A stretch of DNA of 64,000 nt from Chryseobacterium gambrini (GCF_900156825.1 NZ_FTOV01000002.1:124001-188000); one strand, 5' to 3'. Positions 46,725 to 55,788 are shown, numbered from the stretch's first letter. Notes: generated from the letters alone by a model not told the origin. Program-made: numbers and translations.

Positions 46725-47969
46725 TTAGATTTTCTTAAATAGAACGCATGCATTGTGCCCACCAAACCCAAAAGTATTACTCATGGCTACTTTTACATCT
46801 TTCTTAGCAGCTTCGTTGAATGTGAAATTCAGTCTGCTATCGATATTTTCATCATCAGTAAAATGGTTGATGGTAGGAGGAACAATACCATGAATAATAG
46901 TTCCCAACGCAGCAATAGCTTCAATAACTCCTGCAGCACCCAAAAGGTGGCCGGTCATTGATTTTGTAGAATTAATCTGAATATCGAAAGCGTGTTCTCC
47001 CAATAATTTTGAAATGGCATTAGATTCTGCAATGTCTCCTAATGGAGTAGATGTACCATGCATATTGATGTGATCTACTTCATCAGCAGTTAATCCTGCA
47101 TCTTCCAGACAGTTCTTCATTACGAGATAAGCGCCTAAACCTTCAGGATGAGGTGCTGTCATGTGATGTGCATCTGCACTCAGACCGCCGCCTTTTAATT
47201 CTGCGTAAATTGTAGCACCACGTTTTACGGCGTGCTCATATTCTTCAAGAATGATACATCCTGCTCCTTCCCCAAGAACAAATCCATCTCTGTCTTTGTC
47301 GAAAGGTCTTGAAGCGGTTTTAGGATCATCATTTCTTGTAGAAAGTGCCATCATTGCATTGAAACCACCGACACCACTTGCTGTAACGGCTGCTTCTGAG
47401 CCTCCACACACAATAACGTCTGCTTTTCCAAGCTGGATCAGCATTTTGGAATCAATTAAAGCGTTTGCTGAAGACGCACATGCAGAAACAGTAGTGTAAT
47501 TCGGACCATGGAAACCATACTCTATAGATATATGTCCCGGAGTGATGTCTGCAATCATTTTAGGAATAAAGAATGGATTGAATCTCGGAATTTCCGTATT
47601 TGCCCATCCTAAAACTTCAGTCTCAAAAGTCTCTAAACCTCCGATTCCTGAACCCCAGATTACTCCGACTCTGTTTTTGTCTACGTTATCTTCAATAATT
47701 CTTGAGTGGGTTACTGCTTCTCTTGCAGCAACAAGCCCAAGTTGTGTATTTCTATCCATTTTTTTAGCCTCTTTCTTGTCGAAATGGTCTAATGGATTGA
47801 AATTTTTAACTTCGCAAGCGAACTTAGTTTTAAAGTTTGTGGCATCAAAAAGAGTAATAGGAGCAGCACCGCTCTCACCTTTCACAAGATTTTCCCAGTA
47901 TTCTTTTGCATTATTTCCAATTGGTGTTATTGCTCCAAAACCGGTTACAACTACTCTTTTTAATTCCAT
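46725..47969 (-). CDS. fabF: 3-oxoacyl-ACP synthase II
   Basis: Condensing enzyme of type II fatty-acid elongation. Catalytic triad: cysteine in TTVSACASSANALIDS, histidines in NMHGTSTPLGD and KSMTGHLLGAAGVIEA. C-terminal GFGGHNA is also typical. 414 residues. Directly downstream of acpP (35 bp), the usual pairing that supplies its substrate carrier. Confidence 0.96.
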   Translation of the reverse strand: MELKRVVVTGFGAITPIGNNAKEYWENLVKGESGAAPITLFDATNFKTKFACEVKNFNPLDHFDKKEAKKMDRNTQLGLVAAREAVTHSRIIEDNVDKNRVGVIWGSGIGGLETFETEVLGWANTEIPRFNPFFIPKMIADITPGHISIEYGFHGPNYTTVSACASSANALIDSKMLIQLGKADVIVCGGSEAAVTASGVGGFNAMMALSTRNDDPKTASRPFDKDRDGFVLGEGAGCIILEEYEHAVKRGATIYAELKGGGLSADAHHMTAPHPEGLGAYLVMKNCLEDAGLTADEVDHINMHGTSTPLGDIAESNAISKLLGEHAFDIQINSTKSMTGHLLGAAGVIEAIAALGTIIHGIVPPTINHFTDDENIDSRLNFTFNEAAKKDVKVAMSNTFGFGGHNACVLFKKI

Positions 47970-48004
47970 AAACTTTGTTTAATTTTCTTATTTGTTGAAG
48001 AATA

Positions 48005-48244
48005 TTATTTATTTACTACTTCTTCGATATAAGCGATAGCGTGTCCTACAGTAGTAATTTTTTCTGCTTGATCATCAGGGATTTGAATATTGAATTCTTT
48101 TTCAAATTCCATGATAAGTTCAACTGTATCCAAAGAATCAGCTCCTAAATCGTTTGTGAAGCTAGCTTCTGGAGTTACTTCTGTTTCTTCAACGTCAAGC
48201 TTATCAGCGATGATAGCTTTTACTCTTGATGCAATGTCTGACAT
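48005..48244 (-). CDS. acpP: Acyl carrier protein
   Basis: 79-residue acidic carrier. The phosphopantetheine serine is in [19 protein letters not shown]. The ATG at 48244 gives [16 protein letters not shown], the family's usual start; an in-frame ATG 11 codons upstream overlaps the -7 box (48275-48282) and is not used. First gene of the acpP-fabF-rnc-IPExxxVDY-pyk run. Confidence 0.96.
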   Translation of the reverse strand: MSDIASRVKAIIADKLDVEETEVTPEASFTNDLGADSLDTVELIMEFEKEFNIQIPDDQAEKITTVGHAIAYIEEVVNK

Positions 48245-48274
48245 AGTAAATTTTTTTTTAATTGTTAGATGGTG

Positions 48275-48282
48275 CAAATATA
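48275..48282 (-). promoter_or_regulatory. -7 box of the acpP operon
   Basis: TATATTTG on the minus strand, 30 bp before the acpP ATG. No convincing TTTG at -33. Confidence 0.6.
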
Positions 48283-48543
48283 TAAAATTCTTTACGATAA
48301 AACATTTTTTTAGTCTTTTTTGTGGTTTGCAGGAGAGTATTTTGTAAATTGTGGGTTTAGTGTTTTAGTTTTCAGGGGTTTATATTTTAACGTTTCATTG
48401 TCTTATTTAACTTTATCATTCACTATTTTTTATCCTGAATACAGAATCCTTCTGATTGAGCATTTTAAATGGTATTTTTTATATCAGAGCTTTATTATTT
48501 ATACTTTTGCAGCTTCTTTTTATTTTATATATTCTTTGTTTTC
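48283..48543. other. AT-rich intergenic stretch
   Basis: Between acpP and the nuclease gene. Apart from the nuclease -7 box I see no gene or repeat. Confidence 0.5.
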
Positions 48544-49041
48544 ATGAGAAAAATCCTTTTTATCCAGTTTCTTTTATTTTCAGCATTTATTTTTTCACAG
48601 ACGGAAGGAAAAGTAATTAAGGTGAAAGATGGTGATACTGTTGTCGTTTTATTATCCGACAATATTCAGGAAACGTTAAGGCTTGCGGAAGTAGATTGTC
48701 CTGAAAAAGGTCAGGCTTTTGGAAAAAATGCCAAGCAATTTACCAGTGAAGCTGTATTTGGGAAAACGGTGGCATTCTACAGGACGGGAAAAGACAGGTA
48801 CAAAAGAACCGTTGCCAAAATTTTTTACGATCATAATAAATATCTTTCCGAAGAAATCATAAAGGCAGGTTTCGGATGGTGGTATTTTAAAGCCTCTAAG
48901 AATATTGATCTGCAAAAGTTACAGGATACCGCCAAAGCAAAAAAGCTTGGTTTGTGGATGGATAAGAATGCGGTTTCGCCTTGGGAATACCGAAAGAGCA
49001 GGAGGAAGAAAAACGCGGACAATAAAAGTAAAGCTCTTTAA
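48544..49041 (+). CDS. Secreted staphylococcal-nuclease-like protein, 165 aa
   Basis: Signal peptide MRKILFIQFLLFSAFIFSQ; the ATG at 48544 is chosen because the open frame upstream encodes only hydrophobic nonconserved residues and contains a -7 box (TACTTTTG, 48502-48509). The thermonuclease fold is clear: VIKVKDGDTVVVLL, RLAEVDCPEKGQAFG (the binding aspartate region), and the arginine region RYKRTVAKIFYD, then LGLWMDKNAVSPWEYRK. Calcium-dependent cleavage of DNA and RNA in the periplasm or outside the cell is expected. Basic tail (KSRRKKNADNKSKAL). Confidence 0.88.
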   Translation: MRKILFIQFLLFSAFIFSQTEGKVIKVKDGDTVVVLLSDNIQETLRLAEVDCPEKGQAFGKNAKQFTSEAVFGKTVAFYRTGKDRYKRTVAKIFYDHNKYLSEEIIKAGFGWWYFKASKNIDLQKLQDTAKAKKLGLWMDKNAVSPWEYRKSRRKKNADNKSKAL

Positions 49042-49085
49042 TATTTGAAAAATAAAAAAGAGACTGCTTAAAACAATCTCTTTTG

Positions 49086-49484
49086 TGGAGTTGGAGGGAT
49101 TCGAACCCTCGTCCAAACAAGCAATACATAAGCTTTCTACATGCTTATTCTGCTATTGGTTTTCGACGGGAAGCAGAGAGCAGACACCCAACTTCCAGCT
49201 TATCTTCTGAGGTTTTCGAGCTTTAGCCGAAGCGTCTAAAGCCTTATTTCCGCATTCCTATATCCCAGAATCAAACGCCGCAGAACAGAGCATTTGTGGA
49301 ATATCTTGCTCCCTTACTAAAATCTTCGGGGAAACGCTTGATCTACTATACTTCGATATTAAGCTGCAAGAGCGAACTCTTCGTTGCCAGTTAAAATTTT
49401 GTAGCAAGGGATTATAGAGATCGCGCTACGGTTCTCTGCATGCTTACTTACCCATTGACCTTGCTGTCGAAACCAGTCAACCCC
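49086..49484 (-). ncRNA. ssrA: tmRNA (ssrA)
   Basis: Minus strand begins GGGGTTGACTGGTTTCGAC and ends with a T-arm and acceptor strand (GGTTCGAATCCCTCCAACTCC). The ends pair as a seven-base-pair acceptor stem (GGGGTTG / CAACTCC). The tag reading frame runs from 49388 to 49359: GGC AAC GAA GAG TTC GCT CTT GCA GCT TAA, giving the degradation tag (A)GNEEFALAA. About 399 nt; the CCA end is not encoded. It rescues stalled ribosomes with SmpB. Confidence 0.96.
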
Positions 49485-49500
49485 ATGAATAAAGTGAATG

Positions 49501-49508
49501 CAAAGATA
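49501..49508 (-). promoter_or_regulatory. -7 box of ssrA
   Basis: TATCTTTG on the minus strand, 17 bp before the mature tmRNA 5' end. Confidence 0.6.
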
Positions 49509-49580
49509 ACACTTTTATTCAAATTCAGTTCATATTCTTTCAGTCATTTTAATAATGGGATTTCATGTATTTTATTTGAA

Positions 49581-49670
49581 GCTTATCCTGCTTTCCGTTG
49601 CAATTCCTCATTACGCGGCTCCGCTTCGCTCCGCCGCTCCATTCCGGGATTTTCTCTACAATCAGGGCTA
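49581..49670 (-). repeat. GC-rich structured repeat-like element
   Basis: On the minus strand: AGCCCTGAT ... ATCCCGGAATGGAGCGGCG ... GGAAAGCAGGATAAG. It includes a hairpin GCGGC / GCCGC (49615-49637) and is far richer in GC than its surroundings. Similar sequence is, from memory, dispersed between genes in flavobacteria; this is the only copy in the window. Confidence 0.5.
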
Positions 49671-49754
49671 GGGTGGAAGCCGGAAGCATAAATGATAGAC
49701 GAAAAAAAACTTTTAAGCAAAGAACAAAAGCCTGAACAGCAAAAAAATAACCCT

Positions 49755-49790
49755 CAAAAAACAAAAAGTGCCGGAAAATAGCCGACACTT
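49755..49790 (-). terminator. Terminator of the T9SS type B gene
   Basis: Minus strand AAGTGTCGG-CTATTTT-CCGGCACTT followed by a T-rich run. Confidence 0.75.
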
Positions 49791-49813
49791 ATATAATTCA
49801 TCTAATTCCTTTC

Positions 49814-49870
49814 CTCAATTTTAATCTCAATCTCAATCTCAATCTTAATCTCAGTCTTAACTTCAACTTC
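49814..49870. repeat. Degenerate hexamer tandem repeat
   Basis: About seven tandem copies of a six-base unit related to AATCTC (variants AATCTT, AGTCTT, AACTTC), ending just before the stop codon of the T9SS type B gene. Confidence 0.75.
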
Positions 49871-49871
49871 A

Positions 49872-52800
49872 TCAATCCCTGTTCTTCAGTAAAATCCATC
49901 CCGAAAGCTGAACAGGTTTTTTTATGATTTTATCTTCCCACTGTAATTTATACCAGTACGTTCCTGTAGGAAGAGGTCTTCCGATGTATTTTCCGTCCCA
50001 GATCGGCGTTTTGGTAGTCGGTCGGAAAACTTCTTTTTCGTATCGGTCGAAAATGCCCCCTTCAAAATTTCCGTATTTGCTGATCTCGCTGAAATCAATC
50101 ACATCATTGCTTCCGTCACTATTCGGAGTAATTACGTTTGCCATAAAGAACGTATAATATTCTGCCGTGGTATCGCAGGTTGCTCCTCTGTTTCTTACCC
50201 TTATCGAATATTTCGTGTTTTTTAGTACTTGGAAAGTGTTGGAAGCCTGCCATGTTACGCCTCCGTCTATGGAATACTCTATAGGTACATTTCCGTTATT
50301 TTGTACAATAATCGTTAAGAATGGATCTTTGTAAGTGATTTCTTTAATTTGAGGAGTTACAATATATCCTACCGTTGCAGTAAACGTTTTAGAACAGACT
50401 CCGTTACTGATGGTTACCGAATAGGTTCCCGCTGTGTCTACATTGATGGTTTGAGAAGTTGCTCCGGTATTCCATGAATAAGAGTAATTCGGACCGCTTC
50501 CTGCATCCAGAATACCTTTGTCACCCTTACAGATCTCAATATTTTTTAGCGTAGAAACAATTTCAGGAACAACCGTGATGGTAATTGTAGCAGGAGTCGT
50601 CGCAGAACAGCCGTTTGTTCCGATTCCTGTTACCGTATAAGTTGTGGTGATTGTCGGGGAAACAATCTGTGTGTTGCCGTTTCCTGTTAATCCCGTCCAT
50701 GTGTATGTTGCAGCGCCCATTGCTGTAAGAGCAATAGATTCACCTTTACAGATTGATATTTTTGGTGCCGAAACACTGATGATCGGCGGTGTGATGTTCT
50801 TAATAACCGTTACAGAACCTTGTTTTACGCATCCGTTGGAAGTCGGGCTTGTAATCGTTAAAGTATAAGTTCCTGAATTATTAACAACCGGTGTTAACGT
50901 ATTGGCTCCGGAAACAATATTTCCCCCACCTGTAGCGGTCCATAAGAAAGTAGATCCGGGTTGATAAACAGAAGTCGTTGCATTTAAAGTAACCTGAGCA
51001 TTTGTACAGTTAATTTCTGCCGGAGGATTAATATTAATGACGATGGCCGGATCCATTGTCACGGTTGCAGATTTTGTATATTGACAACCGTCCGGCGTAG
51101 TTACCGTTACCGTATAAATTCCGGAAGCATTTACTGTGGTTGTGGCAGTTGTGGCTCCGTTTGACCATGAAAAATTATTTCCAGTTCCGTTTGCACTAGC
51201 CGTTAAAACGGTTGAAGCGCCTTCGCAGAAATTTAAGTTTCCGGAAATCTGAACATTCGGATCTGTTCCCTGAGTGATCGTAACGGAAACAGGATCGCTT
51301 GTACAGGTTCCGTTATTGTAGGTTAAAGTATAAGTTCCCGGAGCAGATACGGTGATCGACTGTGTCGTTGCGCCGTTTGACCATATGTTTCCTGTTGCTG
51401 AACCCGAAGTAAGGGTAACAGGATTGTTGTTGCAGATGACATTCGATGAAGCAGTAATTGTCGGAATTGGTTTTACATTAACAATTAACTGTAATTCAGC
51501 AATTTTCGAACATGAGCCTGATTTTACCAAAACATAAATCGTAGCATTTCCTGAAATATAAGCCGAAGGATTTGCAATCGTATTGCTGTTTCCGGCCAAT
51601 GCATCCGCCTGATTCAGATAATAACTGAATGTTACTCCTGTTGTTGTACTGATGTTCGGTTGTGTTGATGTTAAATTAAATGTTCCGGTATTGTTATTTG
51701 AACAGACGCTTAAAGATGAATTTTGTACAACAGGCACTGCTCCCTGAACTACTGTCACAGATTTTGTGTACTGGCAGTTGGCAGGAGTTTTTACAGTCAC
51801 CGTATAAGTTCCCGGCGTTGAAACTGAAATTGAATTTCCTATGGCACCTGTAGACCATGAATATGTATTTCCAGTTCCGTTAGATGTTGCTGTTAAGGTT
51901 GTCGGAGACCCGCAGACGATTAAATTTCCCGTAATCTGAGGATTCGGATCGCTTTCTGCGGTTAATGTTACTGAAACGGGCGCACTCGTACATATTCCGT
52001 TGGTGTTGGTTAAAGAATAAGTTCCTCCGGATGTAACCGTGATGGATTGTGTTGTTGCTCCGGTAGACCATGTATTTCCTGTCGGAACACTTGAAGTAAG
52101 CGTTACATTTCCGCCAAAACAGATCGTCAAAGATGAACTGGTAATTGTAGGAGAGGCAAGCTGGGTTACATTGAGCTGAAGGGAAACTACCTTTGAGCAT
52201 GTTGCCGTTTTTACTCTTACGTAAATGGTTGCGTTTCCCGATGTATAAGCGGTCGGCGTTGCAATAGTATTTGTATTCCCGGCAATGGCATCTGCCTGAT
52301 TCACATAATAATCAAAAGTAACTCCTGAAGTCGTGCTTATGTTGGTCTGTGCTGTTGTTAAATTAAAAATTGCTGTACTTGTACTGGAACAATTGGTTAA
52401 AGTCGCATTTTGAGCAACAGGAACCGCACCCTGTACAACCGTTACGGATTTTGTGTATTGACAGTTCGCCGGAGTTTTTACGGTTACTATATACGTTCCG
52501 GGAGCAGTTACGGTAATTGAAGGAGTTGTAGCTCCGGTAGACCATGAATAGGTGTTTCCTGTTCCTGTTGAAGTTGCAGTAAGGATCGTGGAAGTATTTT
52601 CACACAATGTCAGATTTCCGCTGATCTGCGCATTTGGATCTGTGTCCTGGGTGATGGTAACGGAAGCTTGTGGACTCGTACAGATTCCGTTGCTGCTCGT
52701 TAAAGTATAGGTTCCGGGAGTCGTTACAGTGATAGACTGAGTTGTCGCTCCTGTAGACCATGTGTTTCCTGTCGCATTGTTCGATGTTAAAGTAACATTT

Positions 52801-53699
52801 CCGTTAGGGCATAACTTTGTGGAGGATGCAGTTATAGATGCCGTTATACTTTTGTCTTTAAAAACGATAGCATTCGTTTGTTTACAGGAATTAATAGAAT
52901 TATTGGGATTGTTAGGATCCTGATAACTGATGTTATAATAATAGGTATTGCTCGTATTGACAGTAATAGGTGCTGTAATCGGGTTAGTTCCCGTAGCTGC
53001 ATTGTTCGCTGTACTGTAATAGGAAACATAAAAATTAGGATTTCCATTCAATATTCCCGCAGATAATGAGCTGAAGTTGAAAGTTGCAGAACTTCCGCAA
53101 ATATTTATTTCTCTCGGAGAACTTGCGGTTGGTCCCGGATTTCCCGGCGGTACAAAAGGATTGGGAGCTATCGTGGAATTGGTAAAAGGAGATACAAAAG
53201 TTGCCGTTCCTCCCCATGTTAGATTAAAGGTGTAAACTGTTGTAGACCAGTTGTCTATATATAAATAATACGTCTGACCCGCCACGACATCCATATATTT
53301 ACAGTAAGGATCTGTATTTCCTGCGCCGGATGAGGTATTGGTATTCGTCATGTTCATCCCTGTATTGGTATAATATCCGGAAGCGTTACATCTTACCGGA
53401 GTTCCTCTGTTGGAGCAGGTTACATTCGGTCCGTAAATCGCCCAGTCATAATCCACCGGTCCGGTAGGAGCGAGGTCAAAAGTAAGTGTTCCGCTGGTGG
53501 CAATCGTAAATTTATACCAAACCGAGTGATTTTCGTAAGAAAGGCATCCTCCCAGAGTTTCATTGGTGTTGCCGATTCCTACAGGAGTATAATTAATGCC
53601 CGAATTTCCGCAGACGGTAATGGCGGAAACGCAATCTTCCTGTGAAAACACAAAAACAGAAAAGAGCATTACGGTAGAAAAGAGTAATTTTTTAAGCAT
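49872..53699 (-). CDS. T9SS type B exported repeat protein, 1275 aa
   Basis: Signal peptide MLKKLLFSTVMLFSVFVFSQ. Residues 20-165 form a jelly-roll-like domain (VWYKFTIATSGTLTFDL). A beta-rich Ig/PKD-like array follows with a 230-residue super-repeat (285-515, 515-745, partial 745-885), each with GNTWSTGATTQSITV, GTYTVTVKTPANCQYTKSVT and ATIYVRVK. More single domains run to about 1150. The C-terminus is the gliding-motility-associated T9SS type B domain (ANVITPNSDGSNDVIDF ... PLPTGTYWYKLQW). Such proteins are surface-attached; function is probably adhesive. Monocistronic. Confidence 0.9.
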   Translation of the reverse strand: MLKKLLFSTVMLFSVFVFSQEDCVSAITVCGNSGINYTPVGIGNTNETLGGCLSYENHSVWYKFTIATSGTLTFDLAPTGPVDYDWAIYGPNVTCSNRGTPVRCNASGYYTNTGMNMTNTNTSSGAGNTDPYCKYMDVVAGQTYYLYIDNWSTTVYTFNLTWGGTATFVSPFTNSTIAPNPFVPPGNPGPTASSPREINICGSSATFNFSSLSAGILNGNPNFYVSYYSTANNAATGTNPITAPITVNTSNTYYYNISYQDPNNPNNSINSCKQTNAIVFKDKSITASITASSTKLCPNGNVTLTSNNATGNTWSTGATTQSITVTTPGTYTLTSSNGICTSPQASVTITQDTDPNAQISGNLTLCENTSTILTATSTGTGNTYSWSTGATTPSITVTAPGTYIVTVKTPANCQYTKSVTVVQGAVPVAQNATLTNCSSTSTAIFNLTTAQTNISTTSGVTFDYYVNQADAIAGNTNTIATPTAYTSGNATIYVRVKTATCSKVVSLQLNVTQLASPTITSSSLTICFGGNVTLTSSVPTGNTWSTGATTQSITVTSGGTYSLTNTNGICTSAPVSVTLTAESDPNPQITGNLIVCGSPTTLTATSNGTGNTYSWSTGAIGNSISVSTPGTYTVTVKTPANCQYTKSVTVVQGAVPVVQNSSLSVCSNNNTGTFNLTSTQPNISTTTGVTFSYYLNQADALAGNSNTIANPSAYISGNATIYVLVKSGSCSKIAELQLIVNVKPIPTITASSNVICNNNPVTLTSGSATGNIWSNGATTQSITVSAPGTYTLTYNNGTCTSDPVSVTITQGTDPNVQISGNLNFCEGASTVLTASANGTGNNFSWSNGATTATTTVNASGIYTVTVTTPDGCQYTKSATVTMDPAIVININPPAEINCTNAQVTLNATTSVYQPGSTFLWTATGGGNIVSGANTLTPVVNNSGTYTLTITSPTSNGCVKQGSVTVIKNITPPIISVSAPKISICKGESIALTAMGAATYTWTGLTGNGNTQIVSPTITTTYTVTGIGTNGCSATTPATITITVVPEIVSTLKNIEICKGDKGILDAGSGPNYSYSWNTGATSQTINVDTAGTYSVTISNGVCSKTFTATVGYIVTPQIKEITYKDPFLTIIVQNNGNVPIEYSIDGGVTWQASNTFQVLKNTKYSIRVRNRGATCDTTAEYYTFFMANVITPNSDGSNDVIDFSEISKYGNFEGGIFDRYEKEVFRPTTKTPIWDGKYIGRPLPTGTYWYKLQWEDKIIKKPVQLSGWILLKNRD
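51045..52847 (-). repeat. Super-repeats in the T9SS type B gene
   Basis: About 690-bp units at 52155-52847 and 51465-52154, plus a partial unit at 51045-51464, in frame. Units are diverged, not identical. Confidence 0.8.
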
Positions 53700-53996
53700 G
53701 TTGAAGGGAATATGGTTTTACTCGAAATAAATCAAAACTTAGATTCTGTAGGCTGTGAAAGCAGAAAAGTCCTTATAAAAAAGGAGTGATGGAATAGGAT
53801 CATAGCTGTTTGGTTTTAAGCAGTTTAATATAATCTGCAAATCTAAATAAATAAAGAATGCAAAACCATATAATTTGTTGAATAATTTTTTATAAATACA
53901 CTTAAATTATTACGAATAAAATGTTAAATGCTTTTCTTAATGAATTATTTTGAAAATTTAAGTTACATGATTTTAAAGATTTTTATTGAATAAAGT
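53700..53996. other. Divergent intergenic region
   Basis: Between the T9SS type B gene and rpsU. A minus-strand -7 box TAGATTTG (53838-53845) with TTTG 15 bp before it (53861-53864) may be the promoter of the T9SS gene. No gene seen. Confidence 0.45.
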
Positions 53997-54027
53997 TTTG
54001 CGGTTTCATAAATAATGTTTACTTTTG
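53997..54027 (+). promoter_or_regulatory. Promoter of rpsU
   Basis: TTTG (53997-54000), 19 bp, TACTTTTG (54020-54027), 23 bp before the ATG. Confidence 0.8.
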
Positions 54028-54050
54028 CAATCCAAAATGAGATGTAATAT

Positions 54051-54248
54051 ATGTTAATAATTCCAGTAAAAGACGGAGAGTCTATCGACAGAGCATTAAA
54101 AAAATATAAAAGAAAATTTGATAAAACGGGTACAGTTCGTCAGTTAAGAGCTAGACAACAATTTATCAAGCCTTCTGTAACTTTAAGACAAGCTAGATTA
54201 AAGGCTGCTCACAAGCAAAGAAATCTTAGCAAAGAAGAACAGGCTTAA
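54051..54248 (+). CDS. rpsU: 30S ribosomal protein bS21
   Basis: 65 residues, very basic. The start MLIIPVKDGESIDRALKKYK and core KFDKTGTVRQLRARQQFIKP match bS21, with the usual RQARLKAAHKQRNL tail. It sits near the 16S 3' end in the 30S platform; in Bacteroidota bS21, with bS18 and bS6, helps sequester the anti-Shine-Dalgarno sequence (established knowledge). It has a strong promoter and a following hairpin. Confidence 0.96.
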   Translation: MLIIPVKDGESIDRALKKYKRKFDKTGTVRQLRARQQFIKPSVTLRQARLKAAHKQRNLSKEEQA

Positions 54249-54269
54249 GAATTTTCTTACACACATACT

Positions 54270-54310
54270 AAATTCACTCTTTAAATGTTTATATTTGAAG
54301 AGTGAATTTT
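54270..54310 (+). terminator. Hairpin after rpsU
   Basis: Long stem AAATTCACTCTT / AAGAGTGAATTT, then TTGTTTTT. The loop side holds TATATTTG (54290-54297), a candidate -7 box for the recombinase gene. Confidence 0.75.
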
Positions 54311-54326
54311 TGTTTTTATATACTAA

Positions 54327-55217
54327 ATGATGCTGGACAAATTCCTGGAATATTTACAGTTCGAGAAGAGATATTCTCCTCACACCATTACAAGCTACAG
54401 AAAAGACCTTGAAGATTTTTCCCATTTCTGCCTGAAGACAGAAGCTTCAGAAGATATTTCCAAAGCGGACAAAAAAATTATCAGAAATTTTATCGTAGAG
54501 CTGAGCGAAAATGATATTTCCAAACGAAGTATTAACAGGAAACTGTCTTCGCTTCGCAGCTTTTACCTTTTTCTTTTAAAAATCGGTGAAATAAAAATTT
54601 CTCCCACAGAAAGTATTTCTTCATTAAAATTTTATCCCGAAAAGCAGATCCCGATATCAAAAGAAGAAATGCAAACACTTAATGATCAGGTTTTTGAAGA
54701 AATTAACGATATTCTGGATAAATGTATCGTTGAGGTGCTTTATCAGACAGGAATCCGGAAAGCAGAGCTTTGTGGTATGACTTTTGAAAATGTAAACCTT
54801 AGCGGAAACGAACTGAAAATAATAGGAAAGGGAAACAAAGAAAGATACATCCCCATCTCCGGAGAACTTTCGGATCTGCTTAAAAGTTATTTGAAAATAA
54901 GGAAACCACTGTCTGAATACGATTTGTATTTTTTTGTCAATAAGAAAGGCAAAAAACTCACTGAAAAATTTGTTTATGTGGTCGTTAATAAGTACCTTAG
55001 TCTTATAACAACAAAAGAAAAAAGAAGTCCTCACATCCTTCGCCATAGCTTTGCTACGCACGTTTTGGATAATGGGGCAGAGATCTCTAAAGTAAAAAAA
55101 ATATTAGGACATTCCAGCCTTGCAAGTACTCAAGTCTATACGAATGCCAATATTGAACAATTGAAAAAAGTGTTTAATCGGGCTCATCCAAGAGCCTCAA
55201 AAAATGACGAATTATGA
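54327..55217 (+). CDS. Tyrosine recombinase, XerC/XerD-like
   Basis: 296 residues. N-terminal SAM-like core-binding domain (FLEYLQFEKRYSPHTITSYRKDLEDF) and C-terminal catalytic domain with all expected residues: Arg in YQTGIRKAELCGM, Lys in GKGNKERYIPI, HILRHSFATHVLDNGAEI (HxxR), GHSSLASTQVYTNA (His and the nucleophile Tyr). It looks chromosomal, of the chromosome-dimer-resolution type, between rpsU and hpf, its usual flavobacterial position. Start at 54327 or the next codon (ATGATG). The stop overlaps hpf by four bases. Confidence 0.88.
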   Translation: MMLDKFLEYLQFEKRYSPHTITSYRKDLEDFSHFCLKTEASEDISKADKKIIRNFIVELSENDISKRSINRKLSSLRSFYLFLLKIGEIKISPTESISSLKFYPEKQIPISKEEMQTLNDQVFEEINDILDKCIVEVLYQTGIRKAELCGMTFENVNLSGNELKIIGKGNKERYIPISGELSDLLKSYLKIRKPLSEYDLYFFVNKKGKKLTEKFVYVVVNKYLSLITTKEKRSPHILRHSFATHVLDNGAEISKVKKILGHSSLASTQVYTNANIEQLKKVFNRAHPRASKNDEL

Positions 55218-55504
55218 AGATCACAGTACAATCAATTGGTTTAACTCCACACGAACCACTAGAATCACACATTGAAAAAAAAGTAAGCAAACTGGATACT
55301 TTTTATGACAAAATTCAGGAGTGTAAAATATTTTTAAAAGTAGAAAACAACTCGGATAAAGCAAACAAAACTGCCGAGATTATTCTGGCGGTTCCGGGAG
55401 ACGATATTGTAGTAAAGAAGACCTCTGCAAGTTTTGAGGAAAGTTTAGACCTATGCGTTGATACTGCTAAAAAGCTATTAATCAAGAAAAAAGAAATGGC
55501 TTAG
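55214..55504 (+). CDS. hpf: Ribosome hibernation-promoting factor (short form)
   Basis: 96 residues, the short HPF/YfiA type lacking the C-terminal dimerisation domain. The opening MKITVQSIGLTPHEPLESHI and VSKLDTFYDKIQECKIFLKV match the family. It binds the decoding centre region of idle ribosomes in slow growth. It overlaps the recombinase gene by ATGA. The tRNA cluster promoter lies 30 bp downstream. Confidence 0.92.
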   Translation: MKITVQSIGLTPHEPLESHIEKKVSKLDTFYDKIQECKIFLKVENNSDKANKTAEIILAVPGDDIVVKKTSASFEESLDLCVDTAKKLLIKKKEMA

Positions 55505-55534
55505 AAAAAAAAGTTAAAAAAAGTTATTAAAAAA

Positions 55535-55566
55535 TTTGAGAATTCAAAAAATCCGTTCTATATTTG
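55535..55566 (+). promoter_or_regulatory. Promoter of the tRNA cluster
   Basis: TTTG (55535-55538), 20 bp, TATATTTG (55559-55566); a strong match to the consensus. Confidence 0.8.
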
Positions 55567-55613
55567 CACTCGCAAAAAGGGAACAGCGATCTTTTGAATT
55601 CTTTTTTAATAAT

Positions 55614-55687
55614 GCTTCCATAGCTCAGTTGGCCAGAGCACGTGATTTGTAATCTCGGGGTCGTGGGTTCGAATCCCTCTGGAAGCT
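55614..55687 (+). tRNA. tRNA-Thr (anticodon TGT), copy 1
   Basis: Cloverleaf: acceptor GCTTCCA / TGGAAGC, anticodon loop TTTGTAA, T-arm GGGTTCGAATCCC; CCA not encoded. Confidence 0.95.
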
Positions 55688-55707
55688 CAATTTAATATAA
55701 AATATCT

Positions 55708-55788
55708 GGGGAGATTCCAGAGTGGCTAAATGGGACTGACTGTAACTCAGTTGCTTCGGCTTCGTAGGTTCGAATCCTGCTCTCCCCA
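55708..55788 (+). tRNA. tRNA-Tyr (anticodon GTA), copy 1
   Basis: Acceptor GGGGAGA / TCTCCCC, long variable arm, anticodon loop CTGTAAC. Confidence 0.95.

Noticed and set aside
47542..47982. 146-codon open frame antisense to fabF
   Set aside because: Its composition mirrors the fabF codons, and it has no independent promoter or recognisable domain.
49440..49691. 83-codon rightward open frame through the ssrA 5' end and GC-rich element
   Set aside because: It overlaps the tmRNA gene and a structured noncoding element; nothing resembles a conserved protein.
53700..53820. Possible small gene after the T9SS type B start
   Set aside because: No open frame with credible composition or start; treated as upstream region.
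54657..55061. 134-codon open frame antisense to the XerC-like gene
   Set aside because: Shadow of a strongly conserved recombinase gene; no protein-like features.
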